This document shows, piece by piece, positions 15,691 through 24,529 of a stretch of DNA of 28,616 bases. Each line of letters starts with the position of its first letter. Within the stretch, counting starts at the first letter, position 1. Made by a program: the position numbers and the translations under genes. The notes under the pieces were generated by a model, which ran no database searches, had not been told where the DNA came from, and saw only the letters and a list, made by a program, of their open reading frames with translations. Source of the DNA: JBBQKP01 sp038326995 (GTDB lineage: Bacteria > Planctomycetota > Phycisphaerae > Tepidisphaerales > Tepidisphaeraceae); NCBI GenBank assembly GCA_038326995.1, contig JBBQKP010000016.1, positions 1-28,616 on the forward strand, written 5' to 3'.

Positions 15691-18645
15691 ATGAATCGAT
15701 GGAGTCGTACACTCGATATTCGTTCTTTTGCGGCAATGCTGCTTCTGGTTTTGCCCGCGCTTGTCATGACAACTCGGCCTGCGCGTGGTGCTGAGCCTAC
15801 AACTGCGCCAATCGCGCGGCACGCGATGACGATTCTCGTCGTCGACCGCACGACAGGCGATCCGCTCGCCAACGCGGCCGTCACGTTTCGCGTCGCGGGA
15901 CATTGGCGCACGCCGATCACCGCCACCACCGGCCCGGACGGCGTGGTGGTCGTCGAATCGCCGGTCAAAAGCACGACCATGGCGAGCCTCTCTGCCGGGA
16001 AGGACGGGTACGTCAAACTGAGCCGCCATTGGCGGACGACGGGGCTGGCAAACACCGACGTGGTGGAACTGCCCGACGCGTACACGCTGCGGATCGAGCC
16101 CGCCACGCGGATCGGCGGAAAGGTGGTCGATGACCAGGGCAAGCCCGTCGCCGGCGCGAACATTTTGATGTCGATCCATCGCGCATACGACGTCAAGGGA
16201 GAAGAGACCTGGATCACCGACGAGATCGTCAAGACCGGACCCGATGGCAAATGGACCTTCGACGGCGCACCGTCTGAGCTCACGTCGGCGAACATCGGCA
16301 CATACCATCTCGACTACGCCATCGGTGCGTTCATCCCCTTGAAATCTGCGACCGACGCCTCGCTTCGCGACGGCTCGTTCTCGCTCTCGCTCAAGCCGGG
16401 GATCGAAGTCCGCGGCACGATCCTGGGCCCGGACGGATCGCCAGTGCACGGTGCCAAGGTCGGCACAGGCACGAGTCGAGCTGCCAGCAACACTATCCCT
16501 GAATTCTCTTCCGACGAGATGGGCAACTTTCGTTTCTTTGCTGACCCTGAAGAACGCGCGGTCGTCACCATCACGGCCGACGGATTCGCGCCTGACCAGC
16601 AGCAATTCAGGCTGTCGGGTGAGCCGCGTGATCTCAGCTTTCGCCTTACGCTTCCGAACGTGCTGCGCGGAAGAGTCGTCGATCTTGAAGGCAAGCCCGT
16701 CGGTAACGCGAGTGTTTACCCAGACATATGGCGTGGCACGCAAACTTTGCAGGCGAACATTAAGACCGACGCCGACGGGCGTTTCGTCTGGGAAAATGCC
16801 CCGGCCGACGCGGTGAGCTTCAGCATCTCGGCAAAAGGGTTTCGTGGTATTCAGGATCGCCTGCTCACAGCCGGTGAAACGGAAGCTCAGATCGTCGTCA
16901 GCCCGTCCACTGTCGTCACCGGGACCGTCGTCGATGCCCAGACCGGCAAGCCGATCGAAGCATTCACAGTGCTGCAAGGCATCAAGTTCGACAGCCGCGA
17001 TGTCTATTGGCAAAACAACGAACAGGACAATCAGGAGGGCGTCGACGGTGCATTCGGTCTTGAACTTACGACCCCCCGTCTCGGGTATGCGATCCGAATT
17101 CGAGCCGACGGTTACGCGCCGGCCGATTCGCACGTCTTTACGCAAGACCAGGCGAAAGTCGAACTGAGTTTTCGCATGGAGCGTGCTACGAACATCGCCG
17201 GAAAACTCGTCACGCTCGATGGCAAGCCGGTCGTCAACGCGAAAGTTTATCCCTACACGGCTGTTGATCCTCTGAACATCACGGACGGGCAGACCGTTCC
17301 TATGCGGGGTGACATCAAGTCTGCCAGCAGCGATGAGAATGGATCGTTTTCCTTGCCTCCTGACCCGCAGAATTTCTCGATTGTTGTGGTGGCCGACGAA
17401 GGCTTTGCGATGCTGACCAAGACGCAATTGCTCGCGTCGCCGCTGGTGGTCGTTCAGCCTTGGGCGAAGGTCGAAGGCGAAGCGAGAATCGGCAGTAAAC
17501 TCGCTGCGGGGGCGACCATTTCCGGATCGATCGTCGGTTCTTTCGGTGGCGAGGGGGAAGACATAAACCAACCACGTCTGTGGTACTCATTCAATTCGAC
17601 CGTCGACGAAGACGGACGGTTCAAGATGAACCGAGTCCCGCCGGTGCAGGTGGTGATCGGCCGGCACTTAAAGCTAAGCAACAGATCGACAGTGAGCACG
17701 CACTCGCAGGCTTTGAATCCCGAGCCCGGCAAGACATCGACGATCACCCTCGGCGGTACGGGCAGACGAGTGATAGGCCGGGTCGAATTGCCCGAAGCAG
17801 TGCAGCGAGTTCAAGGTTATCAGTTCGATTTCTCGTATTTGACTACGCATGCCGATTTCCCTGATTACCCTAGACCTGACGGATGGGAAGACATGACCAC
17901 CGAGCAAAAGAAAGAATGGATGGACGCGTACAACAAGACCGACGAAGGCAAGGCACGCTCTGCCCGGTTAGAGGAAATTAATAGTTTACGAAGGCATTAT
18001 TGGTTCGGCGTCGAGGCCGACAACACCTTCGCCATCGACGACGTCGAAGCGGGCGAATACGACCTCTCGATCTCCGTCGCAGGCTTACCCTCCTTACACA
18101 TCCACGGCAGCGGCGAGCGGATCGGAACCGTCTGGCACCGCTTCACTGTTCCCGAAATGCCCACCGGCCGAAGTGATGAGCCGCTCGAACTGGGCACAAT
18201 CGTCGTCACGGCGGAGCACAATTTGAAGGTGGGCGACGCCGCGCCGACGATGCGTTTCAAATCGGTCGATGGCACGGAGCATTCACTCGAAGAGTTTCGC
18301 GGCAAGTACGTCCTGCTCGATTTCTGGGCCACCTGGTGCGGGCCTTGCGTGGAAGAGATGCCAGAGTTGAAGTCGCTTTACGAAACGTTCGGCGCGAACG
18401 ACAAATTCGTCATGATCGGGATGAGCCTGGACGAGAAGCCCGAAACCGTAGCGAATTTCGCGAAGAAGCACGACATCGCATGGATGCAGGCGCACCTGGG
18501 TGCCTTCGATTCCCCTTTCGTGCAGGCGTTTGGCGTAAAGGGAATTCCGTCCGTCTGGCTGATCGATCCAGAGGGCAAGGTGATCGCGAAAAACCTTCGC
18601 GGCGAATCGGCGAAATCCGCCGTCGGCGAGGCATTGCGACGCTGA
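15691..18645 (+). CDS. Exported TlpA-like thioredoxin with repeated carboxypeptidase-regulatory-like domains
   Basis: This 984-residue protein is exported by a signal peptide (residues 1-35, ending ARGAE). The C-terminal domain from about 844 is a TlpA/ResA-type thioredoxin: LKVGDAAPTMRF, then FWATWCGPC (Cys883 and Cys886) and the cis-Pro loop GIPSVWLID. It should reduce or exchange disulfides outside the cytoplasm. Before it lie about six carboxypeptidase-regulatory-like beta domains, visible as repeats of the type G-x-V-x-D-x-x-G-K-P-V near 46, 140, 240, 327, 409 and 503, each followed by a D-x-x-G-x-F strand. A linker of about 300 residues contains a charged helical stretch near 730-770. 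This architecture is common in planctomycetes. A weak AGGG lies before the ATG. No cytochrome c maturation genes are adjacent, so the redox partner is unknown. Confidence 0.88.
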   Translation: MNRWSRTLDIRSFAAMLLLVLPALVMTTRPARGAEPTTAPIARHAMTILVVDRTTGDPLANAAVTFRVAGHWRTPITATTGPDGVVVVESPVKSTTMASLSAGKDGYVKLSRHWRTTGLANTDVVELPDAYTLRIEPATRIGGKVVDDQGKPVAGANILMSIHRAYDVKGEETWITDEIVKTGPDGKWTFDGAPSELTSANIGTYHLDYAIGAFIPLKSATDASLRDGSFSLSLKPGIEVRGTILGPDGSPVHGAKVGTGTSRAASNTIPEFSSDEMGNFRFFADPEERAVVTITADGFAPDQQQFRLSGEPRDLSFRLTLPNVLRGRVVDLEGKPVGNASVYPDIWRGTQTLQANIKTDADGRFVWENAPADAVSFSISAKGFRGIQDRLLTAGETEAQIVVSPSTVVTGTVVDAQTGKPIEAFTVLQGIKFDSRDVYWQNNEQDNQEGVDGAFGLELTTPRLGYAIRIRADGYAPADSHVFTQDQAKVELSFRMERATNIAGKLVTLDGKPVVNAKVYPYTAVDPLNITDGQTVPMRGDIKSASSDENGSFSLPPDPQNFSIVVVADEGFAMLTKTQLLASPLVVVQPWAKVEGEARIGSKLAAGATISGSIVGSFGGEGEDINQPRLWYSFNSTVDEDGRFKMNRVPPVQVVIGRHLKLSNRSTVSTHSQALNPEPGKTSTITLGGTGRRVIGRVELPEAVQRVQGYQFDFSYLTTHADFPDYPRPDGWEDMTTEQKKEWMDAYNKTDEGKARSARLEEINSLRRHYWFGVEADNTFAIDDVEAGEYDLSISVAGLPSLHIHGSGERIGTVWHRFTVPEMPTGRSDEPLELGTIVVTAEHNLKVGDAAPTMRFKSVDGTEHSLEEFRGKYVLLDFWATWCGPCVEEMPELKSLYETFGANDKFVMIGMSLDEKPETVANFAKKHDIAWMQAHLGAFDSPFVQAFGVKGIPSVWLIDPEGKVIAKNLRGESAKSAVGEALRR

Positions 18646-18713
18646 AGACAAATCTCGATTCCGACCTTCAGTTCATTCGCACTCGAAGTCGTTTAAAAGC
18701 ACGTCAGCACTTC

Positions 18714-19667
18714 TCACACGTCGTTGACCGCGAGCCACGCGGCTCCGCGGGCGGCGTGGAAGTCGTCCGTGCCGCAGCGAAGAGTCCGGTCGGATCTTGC
18801 GACCCGTGTCAGATCGGCGTCGATCAAGGTCTGCAAGATCTCAAGCCTGGATACGAGCCTCGTGCCGATTCCGCCGGCCAGCACGACGTGGTTGGGCCTG
18901 TAGATCGCGTGGCCGATGCGTATTGCACGGGCGAGTGCGAGAAGGGCCGGGGCGTTTGGGGTGAGGCGTTCGAGGGCGGCATTGATGTCGTCGCCGTAGT
19001 CGCGGCGCAGCGCGGGCACGCCGATGTAGGCTTCGAGCGATCCGCGTCCGCCGTCGGGGCCGATGGGCGCGTCGGCATCGAGTGAGACGTCGAGCTGCCC
19101 GAAGTGTCCGGGCGAGTCGCCGTTAATTCGCAGGGGGATGAGGGTGTCGTCATGGACATCGATCACGCCGCAGCCGACGCCCGTGCCGATGGAAAGCGTC
19201 ATGACGCGGCCCTTGAGCGCGAAGCAGTGAACGATGTCGGTGCCCGAGGCCATCGCGTCGGTTTTCACGCTGACGCTTTCCACGCCTTGCCCCAGAGCCT
19301 CGCGCACGAGTTCGATCAAGGGCAGTTCCATCAATCCCGGAACGTTAATGCTGTTGGTCACGCGGACACGATCGGCATCAAGAATGCCGGGGACGCAAAG
19401 CCCGACCGTCCTGATCGCTGCCGAGCTTGACGCGGCCTGCCTGATCGCCTGTACCAGCGCCGCCGCATCGGGTCTGGCGTAGAAGTTCGATTGCCCGGTC
19501 CACTGGACACGGTCGTCGAGCATCGCGGCGGCCTTGACGCTGGTTCCGCCGATGTCGAGCCCGAGCGTGGTTTCACTTTTTAATTGGGGTCTTCGCAATT
19601 GGGGTTTTCGCAGAATCACGCATTGAGATGATAGCAGACTCACTCGGAACGTCGCCTTTTCAGGCAT
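18714..19667 (-). CDS. ROK-type sugar kinase without the zinc motif
   Basis: This ROK/glucokinase-like protein probably phosphorylates a sugar with ATP. It has the phosphate-binding LGLDIGGTSVKAA, a KTDAMASG segment with the catalytic Asp, the second phosphate motif LSIGTGVGCGVI, and a late adenosine-region AGGIGTRLV. The usual GExGH is replaced by DSPGH, and the CxCGxxGC zinc site after it is absent: the matching stretch reads PDGGRGSLEAYIG. Whether zinc is dispensable here is unknown. The start is uncertain. ATG 19667 is used (317 residues), but GTG 19619 fits family length better and the frame reaches ATG 19721. The N-terminus contains two 15-bp repeats (19582-19611) that encode RKPQL and RRPQL. 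Confidence 0.78.
   Translation of the reverse strand: MPEKATFRVSLLSSQCVILRKPQLRRPQLKSETTLGLDIGGTSVKAAAMLDDRVQWTGQSNFYARPDAAALVQAIRQAASSSAAIRTVGLCVPGILDADRVRVTNSINVPGLMELPLIELVREALGQGVESVSVKTDAMASGTDIVHCFALKGRVMTLSIGTGVGCGVIDVHDDTLIPLRINGDSPGHFGQLDVSLDADAPIGPDGGRGSLEAYIGVPALRRDYGDDINAALERLTPNAPALLALARAIRIGHAIYRPNHVVLAGGIGTRLVSRLEILQTLIDADLTRVARSDRTLRCGTDDFHAARGAAWLAVNDV
19582..19611 (-). repeat. 15-bp tandem duplication at the ROK gene start
   Basis: AATTGGGGTCTTCGC (19582-19596) and AATTGGGGTTTTCGC (19597-19611) differ at one base. They lie at or just before the translation start of the ROK kinase gene, so they either encode the first residues or sit in its leader. Confidence 0.85.
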
Positions 19668-19750
19668 CCGTCGGGTTATCGGGCCTTCGAAGCGGATTTC
19701 GCTCAGTGCTGGAGTTGGCATTCCGGGTAAGAGAATTGGATATCAACGAT

Positions 19751-20974
19751 ATGAAGTTCAAAAAACAATTGGCGAGCGGGTTACCTGAGCGTTCTGGCCA
19801 GAAATATTCTCGCCAGAGTTCTGCTCGAGGTTACCGCCGCGGATCGGTCATGATCTACGGCCTGTTTTCGAGCATCGTGCTGATGGGCGTGGGTGCGCTG
19901 GCGGTGGACTGGGGCAGAGTGACGGTGGCGAAGAGTGAACTCAAATCCGCGACGGACGCCGCGGTTCGTGCGGGCGGGATGGCGCTGCTCGAAGGTGAAT
20001 CTACACAGCAAATTCTTCTCGCGGCACGAGACACCGCCCAGAGCAACCAGGTCGATGGAGCGAAAATCAAGACCGTCGGCCAATCGATCCAATTGGGCGT
20101 GTACGTGCCCGAGACAAAAAATTTCTACGCCACCAATGATGCCGATGTCGCGAATGCGGTTCGTGTCACCCTGACACACTCGTTCAATCAGTCGAACACG
20201 CCGCTGTTCTTCGCCCGCTTCATCACGGGTAAGGACAGCACCGTTTCGACCAGCTCAATGGTCATGGTGACGGATGTTCCCGACACGTTCGTCGCAACCA
20301 AATTCACCATTACGGTGCCGGGTAATAGCGGCAGCAAGCCGGGCTCATCGACGCCAGCTACGTCGACACCAAGCTCTTCAACACCAGCGCCTTCGACACC
20401 AGCGCCTTCCACACCTCCGGCGCCCAAACCGCCGGCCCCGACAGCGCCGGCCCCGACACCTCCGGCGCCCAAACCGCCGGCCCCGACAGCGCCGGCGCCC
20501 AAAGCGATTCCGAAACCTGCCGCGCCGCAGCCCCCGACTCCCGCTAAGGCCGTCGCAGTCGATGAAGTTGACGATGCGGATGTGGAAGCCTTCGGGGCCG
20601 ACAAAAATAACGATGATCCTGTCAAGTCGCGTGAAGTTCAACCGCCGCCGCAGCCCGCTCCACAGCAATCCAAGCCACCCGCCCCTCGGCCGCCACCTGT
20701 TCCGAAACCTGCACCACCGCAGAGTCCGCAGTCAATAAATCCTCCGGCGAGCAATGCTCCGGCAAGCAATGCTCCGGCGAGCAATGCTCCGGCGAGCAAT
20801 GCTCCGGCTAATAAACCTCCGGCCAATTCCACTCCGCCCAGTAGTACCCCGGCGTCTAGTACCCCGGCGTCTAGTACCCCGGGCTCCTCTTTCAACAACC
20901 CTGGCTCGACCACGGAAGTTATTCAAGTGACTCAGCCGTCGAAGAAGAAAAAGGTCATGATTACAGTGAACTAG
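19751..20974 (+). CDS. Orphan TadE/TadG-like protein with proline-rich repeat tail
   Basis: This 407-residue protein begins with a short basic stretch and then the Tad-type N-terminal membrane segment: RRGSVMIYGLFSSIVLMGVG (29-48) followed by ALAVDWGRVTVAKSELKSATDAA style residues, the usual layout of the TadE/G-like (PF13400) family. Residues about 55-190 form a soluble domain. The remainder is low complexity: a Pro/Ala/Ser/Thr region (about 197-265) built partly from a 45-bp DNA repeat, an acidic patch (VDEVDDADVEAFGADKNNDD), a second Pro-rich part with PASNA and SSTPA repeats, and a basic end PSKKKKVMITVN. ATG 19751 is preferred over 19628, which overlaps the divergent kinase. No other Tad pilus gene is in the window. 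It is probably a surface or wall-spanning protein. Confidence 0.75.
   Translation: MKFKKQLASGLPERSGQKYSRQSSARGYRRGSVMIYGLFSSIVLMGVGALAVDWGRVTVAKSELKSATDAAVRAGGMALLEGESTQQILLAARDTAQSNQVDGAKIKTVGQSIQLGVYVPETKNFYATNDADVANAVRVTLTHSFNQSNTPLFFARFITGKDSTVSTSSMVMVTDVPDTFVATKFTITVPGNSGSKPGSSTPATSTPSSSTPAPSTPAPSTPPAPKPPAPTAPAPTPPAPKPPAPTAPAPKAIPKPAAPQPPTPAKAVAVDEVDDADVEAFGADKNNDDPVKSREVQPPPQPAPQQSKPPAPRPPPVPKPAPPQSPQSINPPASNAPASNAPASNAPASNAPANKPPANSTPPSSTPASSTPASSTPGSSFNNPGSTTEVIQVTQPSKKKKVMITVN
20413..20502 (+). repeat. 45-bp tandem duplication in the proline-rich coding region
   Basis: Copies at 20413-20457 and 20458-20502 are nearly identical, diverging in the last bases. Both encode PPAPKPPAPTAPAP-type sequence in the Tad-like protein. 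Confidence 0.85.
20751..20884 (+). repeat. Two adjacent 15-bp tandem arrays
   Basis: GCAATGCTCCGGCGA is present in four units at 20751-20810 with single-base changes, encoding SNAPA repeats. After 29 bp a second array of three units, TCTAGTACCCCGGCG-like, covers 20840-20884 and encodes SSTPA repeats. The two unit types differ in sequence but not in length. Confidence 0.9.
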
Positions 20975-21084
20975 CCGAGTCGCGGGTCGTCGATCGGGAC
21001 GCGGGCTTACCCGTCAAACGCTGTGCTATCAAAGTTATCAAGTACTAGAAACTCAAGCCGTGACAGTGTTCTGGTCCGTACCCG

Positions 21085-21297
21085 TCAGGCGTGGAGGATA
21101 TCATCACGGTGTCGGCCGATCCAAACGACGGCCGCGCCGATCATGACGGCGATGACAAGGCACGTGAACGCGGCCGCGGGTTCGCCGCCGATCAGTGACG
21201 CGACGCCCGTGGTGGCCAGGAGCATCGCGAGCAGGGCGCCCCAGGTCATCATGACGACGAGTGTCCAGTGCCAGCCGTGGTGGATGATGTGCGACAT
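21085..21297 (-). CDS. Possible small two-helix membrane protein
   Basis: A 70-residue frame on the minus strand starts at ATG 21297. It reads MSHIIHHGWHW, then two hydrophobic segments (about 12-33 and 38-59), then the charged end IGRHRDDILHA. The His-rich start and clean two-helix pattern favour a real protein. A TTG-started extension to 21378 is less likely. There is no clear ribosome site, and I recognise no family. It lies alone between the Tad-like gene and the cyclophilin/RTX gene. Confidence 0.45.
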   Translation of the reverse strand: MSHIIHHGWHWTLVVMMTWGALLAMLLATTGVASLIGGEPAAAFTCLVIAVMIGAAVVWIGRHRDDILHA

Positions 21298-21465
21298 AAG
21301 CAGAAGAAGGAAATGAGGGGGTTTGAACTGCGAAAAAGGGTTATGATGGCTCAGCAGGTGATGCGCAGGGTTGATCAATGAATTTCATCGCCCGGAAGGA
21401 CTGGATTTCTGCAATTTCTGGAACACACTTGCTTCCCGCGGCGTTCCTTCTTTGAATCTGCCGAT

Positions 21466-23697
21466 ATGTCACATATGCGTTGCACCAATCTGCACAAACT
21501 TCCCGGCTTTTCTGCTTCTTTGAAGCACCCCACCATCTGCGGAAAGCGTCGGGTGCAGGGGGTGGGTTTTTCGACATCAAAACTCGAAAACCTGGAGAAG
21601 CGTCAGTTATTATCGGCTCCAGAAATTGGGAACATATCTGAAGTTTCCGTTCCACTTGGCCAGGCCCTTCAGCTTCCGGTGGCGTCGAATGATTCGAGCC
21701 AGGTCACCTGGACGAGTTCGCGGTCTGATTCTGATATCTCGCTGCGGTATCGATCGGCCTCTAATCCGTTCATTGAGCTGGACGTGACTGGTTACGGAAA
21801 GCTCGTGTTTCAGTTGTTCGCCGACGTCGCGCCCGAATCCACTCGCCGGATCAGAGGGCTTGTCGATTCGGGATTCTACAACGGCATACGATTTCATCGC
21901 GTAATCAACAGCCCCACACCGTTTATTATTCAGACCGGGGACCCAAAAACACGTCAGCCCCATAACTCTTTGACCAACATCTGGGGCACGGGCGGCCCGG
22001 GATTTACGTTTGCGGATGAGTTCAATCGCGACGCCTCTTTTACCGGCAACGGCCAGCTCGCTCTGGCCAACACGTCGACGCGCGATACGAACGGCTCGCA
22101 GTTCTTTGTCACCTCGGGCCAGCAGCGGTCACTGGATTTCAACCATACAATCTTCGGCCAGCTCGTACGCGGCTTCGATGTTCAAAGGCGAATACAGGCC
22201 GCTCAGACCAACTCCGAGTCCAGGCCCGTCTCCGACATCACCATCCGCTCCGCTCGAACGATCAGCAATCGCACTGATGCGGTCCTGCAGATCAAGGGCG
22301 AAAGACTCGGAACCAGCGATGTGACCGTCACCGCACGCGACACCTCGGGCAACACCTCGACCCGCACATTCAGAGTCAGGGTCGTCCCGAATCTGGTCAA
22401 TTCCCCGCCCATATTGGACCGCGTGAATGTACTTCGCACCAACGTGAATCAGCCCATCACCGTTGAACTCAGTGGCTTTGATCGCGAGGGCGATCTGTTG
22501 GACACCGCGGTGCAGTGGGTAGGCAACAGCGGCGACAACGCCACTGGTGTTCGTGTCGGGCAAACCAACAGCTTCCTGATCACGCCGCGAGCCGATTACC
22601 GGGGTGCAATCAGGCTCATGATCGGCATCAAGGAACTCGGATCCGTCCGCCGGGGTAATGTCACAATTAATCCAAACAACATTAACGAAGACCCGTTCAG
22701 AATCTTCGACACGCAGGTCGTGACGATCGTCGTGGGCGACCAAAACCTCACCGCAAGCGGACGCACTTTCGCGGTCATCAACGGTCAGCCCACCGATGGA
22801 ACGCCGCTCGCTACTTTCACCGCCTTTCCCAGTACGAATCCGGGAAGCTTCTCCGCACGGGTCGACTGGGGCGACGGCGTCGTTACCGACGGACTGATCA
22901 GCCGCGCAGACGACGGCACCTTCCAGGTTCGAGGCCAGCACGTCTACTCACGCGAGGCCGACCTGCCCGTCACCATCACCGTTACCGGCGATCGCGGCGC
23001 GACTGCCACCGTCGTTTCCACCGCCGACGTCAATCCTCTCCACAAATTGACTGGAACAACGCTGGAAGTCTTCGGGTCCGACTCGACCGACCGGATCGAA
23101 ATCGTCGACGCCAGATCTTCGACCCAGCTCGTACTTCGGCATAACTCACGGACGTTCACGTTCAACAGGTCGGCGGTCTCCCAAATCCACATCCGCGCCT
23201 TTGCAGGCAACGACGTCGTGACGGCCGTCCAGGGAATGCCCGCTCTGCTGATTGAAGGCGGCGAAGGTAACGACACCATCACCGGATCCAGCAACGCCGA
23301 CTCCATCTACGGCAACGCCGGTGCAGACCTGCTCAGTGGCTCGGGCGGGAGAAATCTCATCGACGGCGGAAGCAGTAACGACCGGATCTTCGGCGGGAAC
23401 GCTCGCGATACACTCCTGGGAAAAGACGGTAACGACAGAGTGTACGGCCGCGGTGGAGACGACCGCCTCGAGGGCGGTAAGGGCGACGACCAGCTGTTCG
23501 GCGAGGACGGAAACGACACTCTTTTCGGTAACGAAGGAAACGACTTGTTACGAGGCGGAAACGGGAATGACCTTCTTCAGGGCGACAACTCAACGAGTCC
23601 CGGACGTGATACGCTCGACGGCGGCGCGGGAACCGACTCGGCACTGCGGGATAGCCTTGATTCTGTTCTCGATAGCGAAACTTTCCGAGTGTTATGA
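21466..23697 (+). CDS. LEPR-XLL-type surface protein: cyclophilin domain plus RTX calcium repeats
   Basis: This 743-residue protein joins a peptidyl-prolyl isomerase to calcium-binding repeats. Residues 40-51 (LENLEKRQLLSA) match the LEPR-XLL-like sorting motif of planctomycete exported proteins, preceded by a basic leader. The cyclophilin domain covers about 102-262, with FHRVI carrying the catalytic Arg145, FIIQTGD, LALANTSTRDTNGSQFFVT and FNHTIFG. Residues about 265-590 form beta-rich Ig/PKD-like segments (e.g. FSARVDWGDGVV). From about 598 to 710 come RTX nonapeptide repeats of the GGxGxDxLx type, such as GGEGNDTITG, GKDGNDRVYG and GEDGNDTLFG, which fold on binding calcium. The active-site residues look intact, so foldase activity outside the cell is plausible. 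ATG 21466 has no clear ribosome site; ATG 21475 is an alternative. Confidence 0.88.
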   Translation: MSHMRCTNLHKLPGFSASLKHPTICGKRRVQGVGFSTSKLENLEKRQLLSAPEIGNISEVSVPLGQALQLPVASNDSSQVTWTSSRSDSDISLRYRSASNPFIELDVTGYGKLVFQLFADVAPESTRRIRGLVDSGFYNGIRFHRVINSPTPFIIQTGDPKTRQPHNSLTNIWGTGGPGFTFADEFNRDASFTGNGQLALANTSTRDTNGSQFFVTSGQQRSLDFNHTIFGQLVRGFDVQRRIQAAQTNSESRPVSDITIRSARTISNRTDAVLQIKGERLGTSDVTVTARDTSGNTSTRTFRVRVVPNLVNSPPILDRVNVLRTNVNQPITVELSGFDREGDLLDTAVQWVGNSGDNATGVRVGQTNSFLITPRADYRGAIRLMIGIKELGSVRRGNVTINPNNINEDPFRIFDTQVVTIVVGDQNLTASGRTFAVINGQPTDGTPLATFTAFPSTNPGSFSARVDWGDGVVTDGLISRADDGTFQVRGQHVYSREADLPVTITVTGDRGATATVVSTADVNPLHKLTGTTLEVFGSDSTDRIEIVDARSSTQLVLRHNSRTFTFNRSAVSQIHIRAFAGNDVVTAVQGMPALLIEGGEGNDTITGSSNADSIYGNAGADLLSGSGGRNLIDGGSSNDRIFGGNARDTLLGKDGNDRVYGRGGDDRLEGGKGDDQLFGEDGNDTLFGNEGNDLLRGGNGNDLLQGDNSTSPGRDTLDGGAGTDSALRDSLDSVLDSETFRVL

Positions 23698-24529
23698 GGT
23701 CGTGTTCGCAGTTCAACGTCACGCCGCCGTCATCGTGGTGATCGGGCAACGCGCGAAACCCGATGATCTTAAAATGATCCGTGAACGAGATAGACGGGTT
23801 TTAAATAAATCTGTTTTAAGTGAACGAATTCTGCGAATTGCTGTTGAGGGTGAAAATGCGGATTCGCCAGGGGCAGTCCGCACGCGAGACGTCTTTTCTG
23901 AATTTTAAAGAGAAATGCGATGTCCTGCCGGAGGGGCATTAAGCCCGTCAGAGGCGTATGCCAAAACGAAAAACGGGCTGTCGTGTCGCCCGACCTCCCG
24001 TCGGACGGGCGACACTGCCCTCGGGAACCAACCGCGCTCCATGTTTTCCGATCCTGATCGCTTCAGGACCATCATCACCAACAAGGCGATGATGTTTTTA
24101 GTTCCGCAACTTTTGTGCCACTTTTCGAGATTCAGACTAACGGGCTCATTCTAAGCGTATATCTTTGTTTTCAATGCATTATCTTGAGCTACGCGCCGTC
24201 TGAATTCTCCTGATCGACACGCCTGATATCTGTGCAAACCCATCTTTACCGCTTCTTAACGCGGCCTTCATCATCGACAGGCTCTCTCACTCGCGCAGAC
24301 TTGCCTCTGGACAGGCTGCGCGGCACGTCGCTTTTGATTCTCAAAAAAATGTCTGAGCGACCGTCCACACCATGAGCTGGCGAATTCCAAAGTCGAACTC
24401 GACCCTCCTGAAAATTTCGGTCCGGCACAAATATTCGTGAGAAATTTTCGGCCGCACTGTCAGGTCGAGTCGTACGATCAGCGCTAGTGACAACCAGTCA
24501 CCAGGTAAAACGCTCACGGACGCACAAAC
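23698..24529. other. Gene-poor intergenic region with hairpins
   Basis: About 830 bp without a convincing gene. It holds a family-2 repeat arm (23917-23938), a pair AGCCCGT/ACGGGCT (23942-23948 with 23973-23979), a 10-bp inverted repeat GTGTCGCCCG/CGGGCGACAC (23983-23992 with 24006-24015), and a terminator-like hairpin at 24070-24099. The frames at 23915-24154 (+) and 24246-24428 (-) have no recognisable protein features. A stop in frame at 24506 bounds the downstream NRPS-like gene. Confidence 0.6.
24070..24099 (+). terminator. Terminator-like hairpin with T run
   Basis: CATCATCACC (24070-24079) pairs with GGCGATGATG (24085-24094) with one A-C mismatch around the loop AACAA, and five T residues follow. 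It lies about 370 bp after the cyclophilin/RTX stop, so it would end either a long 3' untranslated region or a separate short RNA. Confidence 0.45.

Noticed and set aside
15679..17571. 630-codon open frame on the minus strand
   Set aside because: It lies antisense to the TlpA-like gene, is rich in Arg/Asp/His, and shows no domain; it reflects GC-rich codon usage of the real gene.
22129..22941. 270-codon open frame on the minus strand
   Set aside because: Antisense to the cyclophilin/RTX gene and without a recognisable domain.
23915..24154. 79-codon frame in the long gap
   Set aside because: It runs through inverted repeats, has no ribosome site and no protein-like pattern.
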